The notes beneath the pieces were generated by a model. That model did no database searches, was not told the DNA's origin, and was given only the letters and a program-made list of their open reading frames with translations. Made by a program: the position numbers and the translations under genes. Of a stretch of DNA of 41,749 nt, positions 11,301 to 22,088 are shown in pieces. The stretch comes from Cochliopodium minus. Its lineage: Eukaryota > Discosea > Himatismenida > Cochliopodiidae. Every line of letters begins with the position of its first letter. Within the stretch, counting starts at the first letter, position 1. The stretch spans positions 1 to 41,749 of the forward strand of contig JAMYWO010000121.1 of the NCBI GenBank assembly GCA_024220525.1, read 5' to 3'.

Positions 11301-14300
11301 AAATTAAAATAATAAATAAAAATAATTAATGTAAAAAATATATATAAAAGATTTTTAAACAGTTTTCCTACATTTAAAGTATTAAGTTAAATTTGAAATA
11401 ATATGAAAAAAAAAATAAAAATTAATAATAATTAATGGAAGAAGTTTTTAAAAAATAAAAATTAATGAGAAATCAAAATAATTAGTGAAAAAAAAAGTTT
11501 AAAAAAAATTAATAAATAAATGAAATGATTGAATCAAATAATCAAATATTTACCTTTACTCTTCTTCTTTTTCTCACCAATGATAATGTCGTCAGAAGAT
11601 TCTCTCTTCAACTTTATCTTCATGCTCTTCTTCTTGTTCCCAATAATACTTTTGGGAGTACTGGTAGTGCTATAAAGACCGCTGTTAGTAAACAAAGAGT
11701 TGTTACTGTCATTTTCATCGTTCAAGTTGTTGTTTTCTTGAGTTAAATTTTCATGAATTTTTTTGGAAGTGGGCAATGAAGTGGCCAGAGTGTTCCCAAA
11801 GTTTGTTTTCAGCTTGTTTTTCGATTCCGTGTACTTTATTACTTGGGGCGAGTTGTTTGGAGTGGGTATGTTGAGTGAAGAAATGTTGGTAAGATTGTCG
11901 AAAGAGGATTCTTCTTTTTCCTTGGATTCCTCCCTATTGTTATCTTAAAAAAAAAAATTTAGTTTTCAATTCAAATGGAATTTAAAGTTGGAATGAAAAA
12001 TTAAGCAAAATAAAAATTAAGAATAAAAAATTGAATAAAAAGAATGAAAAATAAAAACTTTAAGTAAAACAATACTTTTCAAAATAAAATCAAGAGAACT
12101 AATGAAAAAATTAAAGTTTTGAATAAAAATGAAAATATTAAATAGTTGTAAATAAATATAAATAATTTAAAAATTAAACTATAAAATAAAAATGAAGAGA
12201 AAAAAATTTCAGTATAGGGATGTCCAAAAATATTACAACAGTTTTAATTTTGTTAGTAAAAATATTATATCCGCTAACAAAGTTGTAAAATTTGGACATG
12301 TCCAATTTCAGTAAAAAAAATTTAAAAAAAAAATGTTTTTTTTTTTACCATCTTTCAAAATGATTACATCATCGTCATCACTGTCATTCATCAACAATAA
12401 TTGAGTTTTTTTCTTTTTGCTTTTAGGAGAGTAGGTATAAACACCAGAGATGGGAGTGCTGTAAGGGGAAGGCAAATGGTAGGACTTATGGAGATAAAGC
12501 AAGCCGTCTTGCCAGTTATTGCAGAACATCAGTTCGCATCCCGTAAACTTCAAAAGTCTTTTGATGTAAAGACAGAAATAAGGAGATGCAACAACCAAAA
12601 CTTTAATTCCAGTCAATTGGATAAACTTTGGTACCACTTTCTTCCTATTGAAAAAAAAAAATTAATTTTTATAAAATTTAATTAAAAAAAAAATTTAGAA
12701 TTAAAAAAGTTTTTGAATAAAAAAAATTGGTTGAATAAAAAAATTTTTTAATTTAAAAAGTCTTTTATTTGAAATTATAAATCAGTGTGTTAAATCGATA
12801 ATAAATATGAAATTAAAAATAAGTGTTAAATGAATATTTGACGAAATAGAAAAAGTTTTGTTTAACGAAAATAGATTGGTAAAATAATAATTTTTTGTTA
12901 ATAAAAAATAACCTTTCGAAAGGTTTTTTCTCTGAATTCAACAATAAAAACAAAGAAGGAGACGAAGGAGAAGTTAGTTTTGAAGTGGACAATTTAAGGC
13001 CCTGCACTGATGTGTTCCTGCTTTTGTTTATGGTGGTAAATCTCTGAAAATCTTCCTCGCTCTTGGTTCTTTCGAGGAAGTTTGTTGGAATTTCGCATTT
13101 TTCGAAGACCAACTTTAAATAGAAAGTGCTTCCTTTGCCTTCCTCACTCTCTAACCAAATTTGCCCTCCAAAACCTTCGACCAATTTAGCAGAAAGGAAT
13201 AATCCTAAACCAGATCCTAAATGCAAAAAAATAATAATAAATCCAAAAAATAAATTTTTTAAAAAAAAAATAATAAATCAAAAGATAAAATTTTAAATAA
13301 AAAAAAAAATCAAAAAAAAAAACAAAAAATTGTAAAATTATTTTTTTAAAAAAGATTTGTTTACCGATATATTTATCTTTGGATCTTGCTTGGAAATAGG
13401 GTGTTTGGAAGATATGGGACTGCATGGACTTTTTGATTCCCATACCAGTGTCTTTCACTCGGAAAAGAGTTCTCACCACATCTTTCTCCACAACCACTTC
13501 CATTTTGATGGAAACATATCCTTTGAGAGTGTGTTTTATCGAATTTGAAATTAAATTCTAAAAAAAGACGAAAAAAAAATAAAAAAAAATTATTAAACAA
13601 AGATAAAAAAATGTTAAAAAAAATTTAAAAAATCAAAAAATGTATATAAATATTTAAATATATTACAGTTAAGATTTGTCTTATTCTCGTTGTGTCTGTT
13701 TTTAATTCAATGTTCGAAAACTCCACTGGCTCATACTCCACAAAAAACTCGAGGCCTTTCTTAAGAGAGGCAGAATGGTAAATGGAACCCAACTCGTCCA
13801 ACATTTCTTGGAATTCCCCAAGTTTAGTTTTCCTGTATGTTATTTTTGTTTCATTAGATTCAAATTTACTGAAGTCGATAATTTCGTTCAAAAGAGTCAA
13901 CAAAATTCTCCCACTATTCACAGCTTTTTAAAAAATAAATTTAGTTGTCGGTTTTTTTAATTTTATCTTAAATATTTAAAAATAAATTTAATTATTTGTT
14001 TTTTTTACAAAATAATTAATAATTGATAATATATTCAAAAATTTCTTAAAATTAAAAAATACCTGTTTTAATACACCTTGTTTGTTCGTGGGTCAAGGTG
14101 GTTGTCTCTAAATATTGCAACATCCCCAAAACTCCATTCAAAGGCGTTCTATTTTGAAAAAAAAAATGTATGATAAAACTTCGCTCAATTAAAAAAAAAA
14201 AAAAATTTTAACCGAATTTCATGAGCAGTTGATGAAATATAAAGAGTAACATTCATAATTGAGGTGATGTCCGTTTTTCTCAATAATATAGACTTTTCAT

Positions 14301-15146
14301 TTGAAATGGGATCAACAACTACCAAACATTCACATAATTTCCACACAACCTAAATTGGTGAAGAATTTTAAAAAAAAAATTAAAAAAGAAAAAATTGTAC
14401 CTTGTTTGATTCTTCCAATAATTTTTGTTTGGTGCTCACAATAATTGACCCTATTGGCTCAGAAAGAGCTTTGTTCTGTAATAAAAGAAAGATTTTAAAA
14501 ATAATTTAAAATATTAATTTAATTTCCTTCAATTAGAAATTAATTTCTTTTTTTTTTTTTTTTTGACCTTTAATTTTCTTAATATCATTTTATCATCAAA
14601 ATGATCAGACAGAATTTCTTTCACATTGTTATCGTTATGTGGATTGAGCAAGAGATTTCCATTCAAATCGAATAAAGAAAGATGATCGCGAGAAAATTCT
14701 CCTATGAATTCTTTTCGTATGAATTTGGACTCCCTTTGTTGATGAATGGTCAATAATGCATATACAGTGGCATTGTTGATCTCTATCAAGATTGGCATGA
14801 TATTCATTTCGTTAAATTTACCCTTTTTATCAAAGAAAGTTGTATAGATTGACTTATTCTCCTTTTTGTCCACATAAAAAGATTTATAAGCACTTTCCAA
14901 CATTCTGTTCCTCAAATTCTTTTCAATAGACAATCCTTCTTGTGAATTTGACCATATTCTTTGATATTCTTTGGATATATTGTCCACAATTTTTAGTTTA
15001 TCGCTTTCAAAGATTGAGATTTTGAAGGGGATATATCTTAATATATACAATTCTCTCATCGTGAATTTCTGTACCTGATTTTTGTTATCATCAAGATTTT
15101 GTAAAGATTGGTAAAATTCTTCAAAAATTGCATTGTTCTTCAACAT
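8301..15146 (-). CDS. Hybrid histidine kinase with three receiver modules
   Basis: Sixteen exons: 14568-15146, 14401-14475, 14213-14349, 14063-14148, 13667-13923, 13365-13557, 12913-13216, 12349-12644, 11554-11943, 10848-11208, 10452-10536, 9643-9972, 8777-9248, 8646-8707, 8529-8583, 8301-8458. All phases close, giving 1,279 residues. The N-terminal 250 residues hold an unrecognised sensor, without membrane segments. The H-box is AHEIRTPLNG (His near 261), made by splicing. The ATPase has an N-box NLISNSIKHT, G1 VKDTGMGI and G2 GSGLGLFLS. Receiver 1 starts KVLVVASPY (no DD pair), continues after a charged insert of about 250 residues with LVILDEF, and ends in VVKPLKP. Receiver 2 (KILIVEGDD) lacks the acceptor Asp (CCFGKN) and the Lys (LSFPLS). 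Receiver 3 is canonical: ADDEKINQ, LMDITMPKMDG, SALSS and GKPVN. It should autophosphorylate and pass phosphate to receiver 3, then to an HPt protein. The substrate signal is unknown. Confidence 0.85.
10108..10448 (+). repeat. Three-copy ~105-bp tandem repeat in kinase intron
   Basis: The intron between the KPLKP exon and the second receiver exon holds three diverged copies of a unit of about 100-130 bp. Each copy has AATAAAATTTTTAAATCA near its start, GAATTAATAATCTTTAAT in the middle, and a run of A followed by GAGGA at the end. Copies begin near 10110, 10203 and 10311. It is non-coding on both strands. Confidence 0.65.
12205..12313. mobile_element. MITE-like insertion with 10-bp target duplication
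   Basis: An 89-bp segment (12215-12303) has inverted ends: GGATGTCCAAA on the left against the complement GGACATGTCCAAA on the right, differing by a two-base gap. The pairing continues inward through TTACAAC and TTTGTTAG. It is flanked by a perfect 10-bp direct repeat, aatttcagta, at 12205-12214 and 12304-12313. The size, terminal inverted repeats and a 9-11 bp duplication are typical of a non-autonomous Mutator-type element. It lies in an intron of the histidine kinase gene and carries no coding sequence. Flanks are A/T-rich, but the duplicated 10-mer is specific enough to be unlikely by chance. Confidence 0.6.
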
Positions 15147-15374
15147 TTTTTGGAGAAGATTTGGTTTTTTTGAACAAATTTTTTTTATTAATTTTAATGA
15201 ATTTAAAATTCAAAATATATTATTGAGATCTTACTAACATTAAAATTTAATTAAAAAGATGAATATTTGGAGGTGCTTATACTTTTTATTATTCCTGAAT
15301 ATAGAAAATATGAATAATATTCTTTATTTTGATTCTACAATTTTTTGTTTATAGTTGATAATTTAATTATATTC

Positions 15375-15932
15375 TTATTTGTCTTCTTTTATATTATATC
15401 CTCTTAATGTATCTCTCATATCTTGAAGTGATTCATTAATATCAAATTCACTCTTCGAAGCGCTTTGGATATGTCTATTCTTAAGGGCACCATTTCTAGA
15501 TATTTCATCTCTTTCATTTTGTTCAAGATATAATTGAGTTTTATATGTTCTTCTTAAATACCTTTTTTTTTTTTTTTTGATTGAAGATATATTTGTTTAA
15601 TATGAGTGATTAGAGGTTAGAAAAGAAAAAGTTTTGTTATTTTTACTCTTTATATTGACATACTTCATACATATGTCTTTCATGACCACATTTCCAAGGA
15701 AAAAAAAAATGGTCTTGTCTGCAATCTTTTAATGGTATAAGCAAATGTGAACAATAATCTCTTAATCCAAGTGGAATTTGATTTAATTCCAACTCCTCCA
15801 ATGACACCTTCATTTTTGGAGGTATAATATCTGGTATTATGTGAATATTTTTGGATATTTGAGCAAATAAATAATTAATATCTCAAAAATAAAATATATT
15901 TTACCTTCAGGTCTCAAATTACTGTTATTCAT
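15375..15932 (-). CDS. NDUFB7: Complex I subunit NDUFB7 (B18)
   Basis: Three exons (15905-15932, 15647-15881, 15375-15561) encode 149 residues. The core LRDYCSHLLIPLKDC ... KCGHERHMYEVCQYKEYLRR aligns with LRDYCAHHLIRLLKC ... CKQERHDWDYCEHRDYVMR of human NDUFB7. Both CX9C pairs are present (C-SHLLIPLKD-C and C-GHERHMYEV-C). NDUFB7 is an accessory subunit on the intermembrane-space face of the complex I membrane arm, oxidised by the Mia40 pathway. The first exon carries only nine codons, and the last intron ends in a 16-base A-run before the acceptor (sense strand). It is divergent from, and 228 bp away from, another complex I gene, suggesting co-regulation. Identification is strong. Confidence 0.88.
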
Positions 15933-16160
15933 TGAAGATTATAAAAACAGATCAATTTTTTTATTTTTGAACTCCTTTTATAAAAATATATAAATAAAAA
16001 AAAATTTATATATTTTTTATACTCTCATAAAAACAGGTATTTTATCTAATAAATAGTCATATTTACCTTTTTTTTTTCAAGATCAAATTTTATACCATTT
16101 ATTGCCATTATACTTATATTATACCGATATAAAAATATAATAGGTGAAACATTTGAAAAA
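15933..16160. promoter_or_regulatory. Shared divergent promoter region, NDUFB7 / NDUFB11-like
   Basis: The 228 bp between two divergent start codons must contain both 5' ends. TATA-like strings (TATATAAATA near 15988, TATATATTTTTTATA near 16007, ATATAAAAATATAA near 16128) are visible, but in DNA this A/T-rich they are weak evidence. Head-to-head placement of two complex I subunits is the real argument for shared control. Confidence 0.4.
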
Positions 16161-17257
16161 ATGATGAGCAAATTGTATAAGAAGAATGGAATATTCAAAA
16201 AATATAACACAGTGATCTTTTTGAGAGGAGGAGATCATCATGGAGGTAAAAATCATGCATCACACGACAAACATGATCATCATGGTGAACATCACGACGA
16301 TCATCACGACGATCACCATCATGAAAGTGTATTAGGTTATAATCATAAAGGAAAATGGTATGAATTGTTTGGAGGTGAAGAATATGATCCCCCAAGAAAA
16401 TATAATTTACATGGTGAAATTGTAACAGAAATATCATTTTTATAATTATTTAATCATCAAACAATATCTAATTTTTGAATGATATAATTCATAATATCCT
16501 TATAATCTTGGCAAATGAATATGATTTGTTGAAAAATTATTCATTCAAGAAAAATTAAACAAATTCTTTTATTAAACTTTAAAAGATTGGAGAACCAAAA
16601 GTAATTAGATTTTATGAAGTACCATTATATTTGACTGTTGGATTATCATTGGTGGTTTCATTGGGATTCCTCATTTTCTTTCCATATGAAACTAAATCTG
16701 AATGGGCAAAAGAAGAAATTAAAATCAGAAAAGAGAAAAGAGAACAAGAAAGTGAAGAAAAGAAGACAGCAAGAAGAGAAATGATCCAAAATTACATCCA
16801 ATCCGATAGTGTTGAACAAGTCAAACTCGATAAAGTAGATTATCCTTCTGTATGGCTCAACAATAGCTTTGATAACTTGTTGGAGCATAAATCTGTCGAT
16901 ATCTTCAAGAAATTGAATCGTAATTCCTATGATTCCAAAACCATCGAAGAAGGCCACACCATCTTTCAAAATCTTAAATTGAGAAATGAATCTAACAAGG
17001 AAATTGATTTGCTCCAATACCTTATCACTTCTAGTGACAATGATTTGTCTGATATTGACAAAATCAATTCTCAATTGAAGGAGGATCTTTTGCAAAACAA
17101 TAATTTGCGCAAAGATCTTCAACTTGGTGTTCAAATTGCTCCCTCAAAAGAATTAATTTATGATAGAGAATTTTATAACCAATTCAATACCGTATTACAA
17201 AAGAATATCCACAATCAAGAGATCCAAAATTTTTCTTCAAAGACTTTTGCTATCTAA
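16161..17257 (+). CDS. Complex I NDUFB11/ESSS-like membrane subunit, extended
   Basis: Two exons (16161-16421, 16586-17257) encode 310 residues. The N-terminus (MMSKLYKKNGIFKKYNTVIF) is basic and could be a mitochondrial presequence. A run of His/Asp (HHGEHHDDHHDDHHHES) follows. A single membrane helix (LYLTVGLSLVVSLGFLIFF, about residues 100-118) is followed by ETKSEWAKEEIKIRKEKREQE. NDUFB11 has the same design: one helix, then [20 protein letters not shown]. About 160 residues of soluble, charged sequence after this have no counterpart in animal NDUFB11. Divergent pairing with NDUFB7 supports a complex I role. If not NDUFB11, it is still very likely a single-pass inner-membrane protein. Confidence 0.5.
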
Positions 17258-17443
17258 TATCCTTGCATTTTATACTCATAACACAACAATAAACCCATCT
17301 TTGTCAAAATATTGTTCTTTTTTTTCTTTATGAGAAATTTATTGGAACGATTTTTGTTTTGATAAATAAATATAAAATTAATTCACAAAAAAAAAAAAAA
17401 AAATCAGAACCCTTTTTAATTTCAAAAAAAAATTTAATAAGAA

Positions 17444-20400
17444 ATGAGCAATGGTATTAGAATATTTTAACTTTATAATTTTTTGGCTTTGAAATTAATA
17501 ATTTTATTCTTCAAAAAAATAGATATAAATTTTAAATCTTTAATTTTTAAACATGATATTGTTGATTTTCCTTTCTTGGCGATTGCAACAATTTTATCAA
17601 CAAAATTTCCTTCAATCAAGTATCAAACAAAGAAAAATGGAAATGAATTATTGATTACACCTTTGAAGTAAAAAATATCTCATCTTATTCTTCCTTTATT
17701 TGAATTAATTTCAAACCCATTTATTATTGTAGTGTAACATTATCTGGAGAATTGACAATTACAAGATTTTTGGCAAGAACATTCAATTCTGTAGGATTGT
17801 ATGGAGCTAATTTTGTTGAATCTGCACAAGTAAAAATTTTTCTGTTTGTATTTTAAAGCAAGAATCAATATTATATCAAATATTAGGTTGATGAGTGGTT
17901 GGAAAAGATTGATCATGTCAAAAATAGCAAACAATTCGATAATTTCTTCAACGATTTGAACAAACATCTTATTTTAAGAACATATCTCGTTGGACATCAA
18001 CTTACCCTTGCTGATATTGCTTTGTTTTATTTGATTTATAAAGATGACAAAGTTGTTGATTTCAAAGTAAATACCCATCTTAAAAGATGGTTCGATTTCG
18101 TTTCTTTGCAAGATTTGATCAAGGAGGCATTGACCAAGATTCCAAAGGAGGTAGTAAAAGAGGAAGGAAGCATCAACATAGGATCAATGGGATCTTATGA
18201 AAAGATAGTTCTCGAGGTAATTCATAAGAAATATATTCAAGATTATTGATATAATATTATAATTTTGAGTTCATATAATTTGATTTTAATAATCATTTTC
18301 TTTTTTCCCAAATTCCTAACTCAATCATTTATTTTTTCATTTCAAAGAATGCTGTTATGGGGCAAGTTAAAGTTAGATTTCCTCCAGAGCCTTCAGGATT
18401 CTTGCACATGGGTCACTTCAAAGCAGTTTTGTTGAACTCCTACTATAAGAACCATTACAAGGGGAAATTCATCCTCAGATTCGACGATACCAATCCTTCC
18501 AACGAGAAAGAGGAGTACGTAGAGGCAATCATGGAGGATCTCAAAGCATTAGGAGTCGAGTGGGATGGTGAGATGACTCGTACCTCCCAATACTTTGACC
18601 TCATTTTGGAGAAAGCAGTAGAGTTGATCAAGAATGGAGATGCTTTTGTTGATGATACCCCTCAAGAGAAGATGAGCGAGCAGCGTAGAGAGTGTATTGA
18701 TTCTGTCCACAGAAACAACACCGTTGAGAAAAATCTTGAGATGTGGCAAGAGATGATCAAGGTATAAAACATTTTAAATATAAACTATTTAAATCAAATT
18801 AAATATTTTTCAATAAATGAATATTTAATTTAAAAATAAACATTTTTCAATTCAATTTTTTACGTATCTAATTTAAAAATTTTGTAAATAGGGATCAGAG
18901 TTTGGATTGAAATGTGTTTTGAGAGCAAAGATTGACATGAAACATAAAATCGCTGCTTTGAGAGATCCTTCCCTCGCACGTTGCATGGACTTTCCTCATC
19001 CTGTCACTGGAGACAAATTCAAATGCTACCCTCTCTACGATTTGGCTTGTCCTATTGTCGACTCCATTGAAGGAGTAACTCATGCTTTAAGAGATTCTCA
19101 ATACTGCGGTAATTTTTTTTTTTACATTTTTTTTCATTTTTTTCATTTTTTCATTTTTACAATTTTTTTTTTTTTTTTTTTTGGAAATTAGATAGAAAAG
19201 ATTTCTATACATGGGTCATTGATAAACTTAAATTGAGAAAGGTCTACTTGAAGGAGTTCAGTAGAATCAATTTCGAGTACACCCTCCTCTCCAAACGTAA
19301 ACTCGATTTCTTGATCAAACAAGGAGCTGTAGAGGGGTATTTCTATTTTTATATATTTAAAGTATGAATAATTTGATTTAACTTTTTTTAAAATTTAAAA
19401 TAATTAGATGGGATTCTCCTGCTGGTAAAAAAAAATTAAAAAGAATTTATCCCAAAAAAAATTTTATCTAAAAAATATAGTGCCAACTGTCAGAGGAATT
19501 TTGAACAGAGGTATGACTCCAAAGGCTTTAAAAATGTTCATAGAGTCACAAGGAGCATCTCTTAACATGACCAACATGTCCATGGACAAGTTGTGGGCCA
19601 TCAACAAAAAGTTGATCGATCCTGAGATTCCTCGTTTCTTTGCAGTTAAGAAACCAACTCTTCTTGTCATCGAGAACTTTGATGTTTTTTCCAAAGAAAA
19701 CATTGTTTCGAAAGTTTCCACTCGTATTAAAAACTTCCCCAAAGAGGTACTTTTTTTTTTACATTTTTTAAAAAAATATTTTTTTTTTATTTTTTTCAAT
19801 TCATTTACTTGATTTTATTGAAGTTGAAGAATTTTTATAAAAAGATTGAATTTCCATTTATCACCAAAATTTTTATTTTTTATTGAATTCGTTCGCTTTA
19901 TTGAATATTCACTTTATTTTAATTTTAAATTAATTATTTTAAATTTATTATTTTAAATTTATTATTTTTTTTTACTTCATTCATTTTTTTAATTTTGATT
20001 AAAAATTTTATTTTTCATTTTTTTTATTTTAGGTGATTTATACCAAGAAGATCTTCATGGAGCAAAAGGATGCTAGATCTCTTAAAGAGGGAGAGGAGGT
20101 CATCTTCATGGATTTCGGTGTTGTCACAATCAACAAAATTGAGAAGAATGGGTAATAAAAAAATGAATCAAAAAAATTTTATTCATAATCAAAAAAATTC
20201 AAAAAATTTCTTTTTTTTTTTGGAATTTTTTTGTTTTTAATAAATGTAAAAATGATGAACAAAGTTATCCCTAACTGACATCAATTGATGACAAAACTAA
20301 CGAAATTAATAACTGATATTTATATTTTTTTTAAAAAAAAAACATTAATTTTTTTTATTTTTTATTTTTTTATTTTTTATTTTTTAAATATTTTTTTATT

Positions 20401-21103
20401 TTAAATTTTCTGTTTTTTATTTTTTAATTTTTTTTATTTTTAAATAGAAAAGTCATCTCTTCTCTTTCTGGAACTTACTTGCCTAATGGAGACTTCAAGG
20501 ACAAAAACAAAAAGAAAGTGACCTGGCTCGCAGACATCCCTCACATCAAATTGAGCTTGGTTGAGTACGATCATCTCATCACCACCAAGAAGTTGGCAAA
20601 GGATTTGCAGGACTGGAAGACTGTCATCAGACCTAAGATCAAGTACGAGGTAATTCATTTTTTAATTTTTTCTTTTTGTTTTTTATTTTTTCATTTCTTA
20701 TTTAACTTATCTTTCATAATTTTTTTAGAAAATTTTCTTTATATTTTATTTTTATTTTTATTTTTATTGTTTTACTTTTTTTAACATTTCATTTTTATTT
20801 TACTTATTTTTTTAATTTTATATTTATTATTTTGTGTCATCTCTCATTATTTTTTTAATCTCCTAATTTCATTTTTAGTCTACTGCTATTGGTGATCCTC
20901 TTTTGAAAACTCTCAAGAAAAGAGACAAAATCCAACTCGAGCGTTTGGGTAACTTTATTTGCAACCAACCTTGGACCGAGACCACTCCTCTCGTTTTGGT
21001 CAACATCCCTGACGGCCATCAAGGTGCTCCTTCCATTTTGGAGTCCAAGCTCCAAAAGCTCAAGAGATTAGAGCTTCAAAACAACAAAGATAACAAGAAC
21101 TAA
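17444..21103 (+). CDS. Cytosolic glutamyl-tRNA synthetase
   Basis: Twelve exons: 17444-17453, 17523-17667, 17733-17829, 17887-18216, 18348-18761, 18892-19108, 19192-19336, 19408-19424, 19481-19746, 20033-20151, 20448-20649, 20879-21103, together 728 residues. The first four exons form the GST-like N-terminal domain ([15 protein letters not shown]), which docks synthetase complexes. The class I catalytic core follows: [14 protein letters not shown] (HIGH motif), [13 protein letters not shown], the [11 protein letters not shown] turn, LLSKRKL (KMSKS-like) and [10 protein letters not shown]. The beta-barrel anticodon-binding domain ([13 protein letters not shown] to VTWLADIPH) is of the GlnRS-like type found in eukaryote/archaeal GluRS. 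It charges tRNA-Glu in the cytosol. Exon 1 has ten coding bases and exon 8 only 17, encoding WDSPA. The PTVRGIL and SKRK motifs favour GluRS over GlnRS, as does the GST-like domain. Confidence 0.95.
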
Positions 21104-21205
21104 ATTCTCCTTTAAAAATCAAAAAAAATATTAAACTATCACTACCAATTTACCCCAAACATTTTTATTTTTTATTTTTTTTTTATTTTAAATATTTTTA
21201 TTTTT

Positions 21206-22011
21206 TTAATTTTTATTATTATTTTCTGTTTCTTCTGAAGATTGGATTTTTTTGAGGATTGTCTCGAATGATACTGGATCTTCGTTACTTTCGCTCATCA
21301 TGTTTCCTTCCCTCATCAGATTTTCTTTTATTTTTTGTTTGTAATCTTCTTCGTCTAACTGTTTTACTTTTTGTCTCAAAATTAATTGCTTTTTGTTCAA
21401 AATGATTAGTTCTTCTTTTGTAGGGGGTTGTTCTATCAATGTTTTTTTTTTTTTATTAAATAAATTTTTACTTTTTTTTTTATTTTGAAAAAACCTCTTC
21501 TGAAAGAGAGCCAAGAGTACCATGGGATAGACAGTTTTTGTGGATCAATATCTGTATTATTTTTGTATTCAACAAGTCTTTTTGAATCTTCTATATACTG
21601 AAATTTAAAAGATCAATTCAAAATTGTGAAAATAAATTATTTTTTTTTTTTTTTCGTAAAGTCGATTTGGTTCATATGAATAGATATGAATTGAGTTTTA
21701 TAAGCGAATATTTACAAATTTTAAATTATTTATGTGAATCTGTTTGTAATACTTCTTTAATTTCAAATTCATTTTTAATTTTTGAGCATATGATATATGT
21801 TTCATCTATAAAGATGATATTTAAAGAAGAACATATTTACATATTTGTTCCCTTCAAGATCTTCTCCAACATAGTTCCTTGTGCTTTTGAATATTTTATT
21901 CCAAAAATTCCTATTTTTTATAATGATAGGAAAATTATATTTATATTTGAATGTGATCATCTTTTTGGCAGTGTAAGAAACAATAGTTTTCTTTGTAGAT
22001 TTCATCTTCAT
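21206..22011 (-). CDS. NDUFAF2: Complex I assembly factor NDUFAF2 (B17.2L)
   Basis: Three exons (21841-22011, 21495-21597, 21206-21432) encode 166 residues, against 169 in human NDUFAF2. The order FWNKIFKSTRNYVGEDLEGNKY | YIEDSKRLVEYKNNTDIDPQKL, then SIPWYSWLSFRRE and QPPTKEEL, follows the human FRALWRS, GNKYYYI, KRIVE, IPTEWEAWIRRTRKTPPTMEEIL. This factor binds a late complex I intermediate and is replaced by the paralogue NDUFA12. The PPT-EE tail distinguishes NDUFAF2 from NDUFA12. The N-terminus is basic (KMKSTKKTIVSYTAKKM), compatible with mitochondrial import. The 243-bp first intron contains an open stretch at 21700-21800 that would disrupt the conserved GNKYY motif if retained. Confidence 0.8.
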
Positions 22012-22088
22012 TTTTATAATTTATTTAAAAAATAAAGACTTTAAAAATAAAAAAAAATCATTAAAAATCATCAACAGAACAAATAAAG

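Noticed and set aside
20240-20340. Possible second MITE in a GluRS intron (has CATCAATTGATG palindrome)
   Set aside because: Only a 12-bp palindrome; no long inverted ends and no flanking direct repeat could be found.
21667-22035. Plus-strand open frame of 122 codons opposite NDUFAF2
   Set aside because: It covers the NDUFAF2 first exon and intron on the other strand; the minus strand has the conserved protein.
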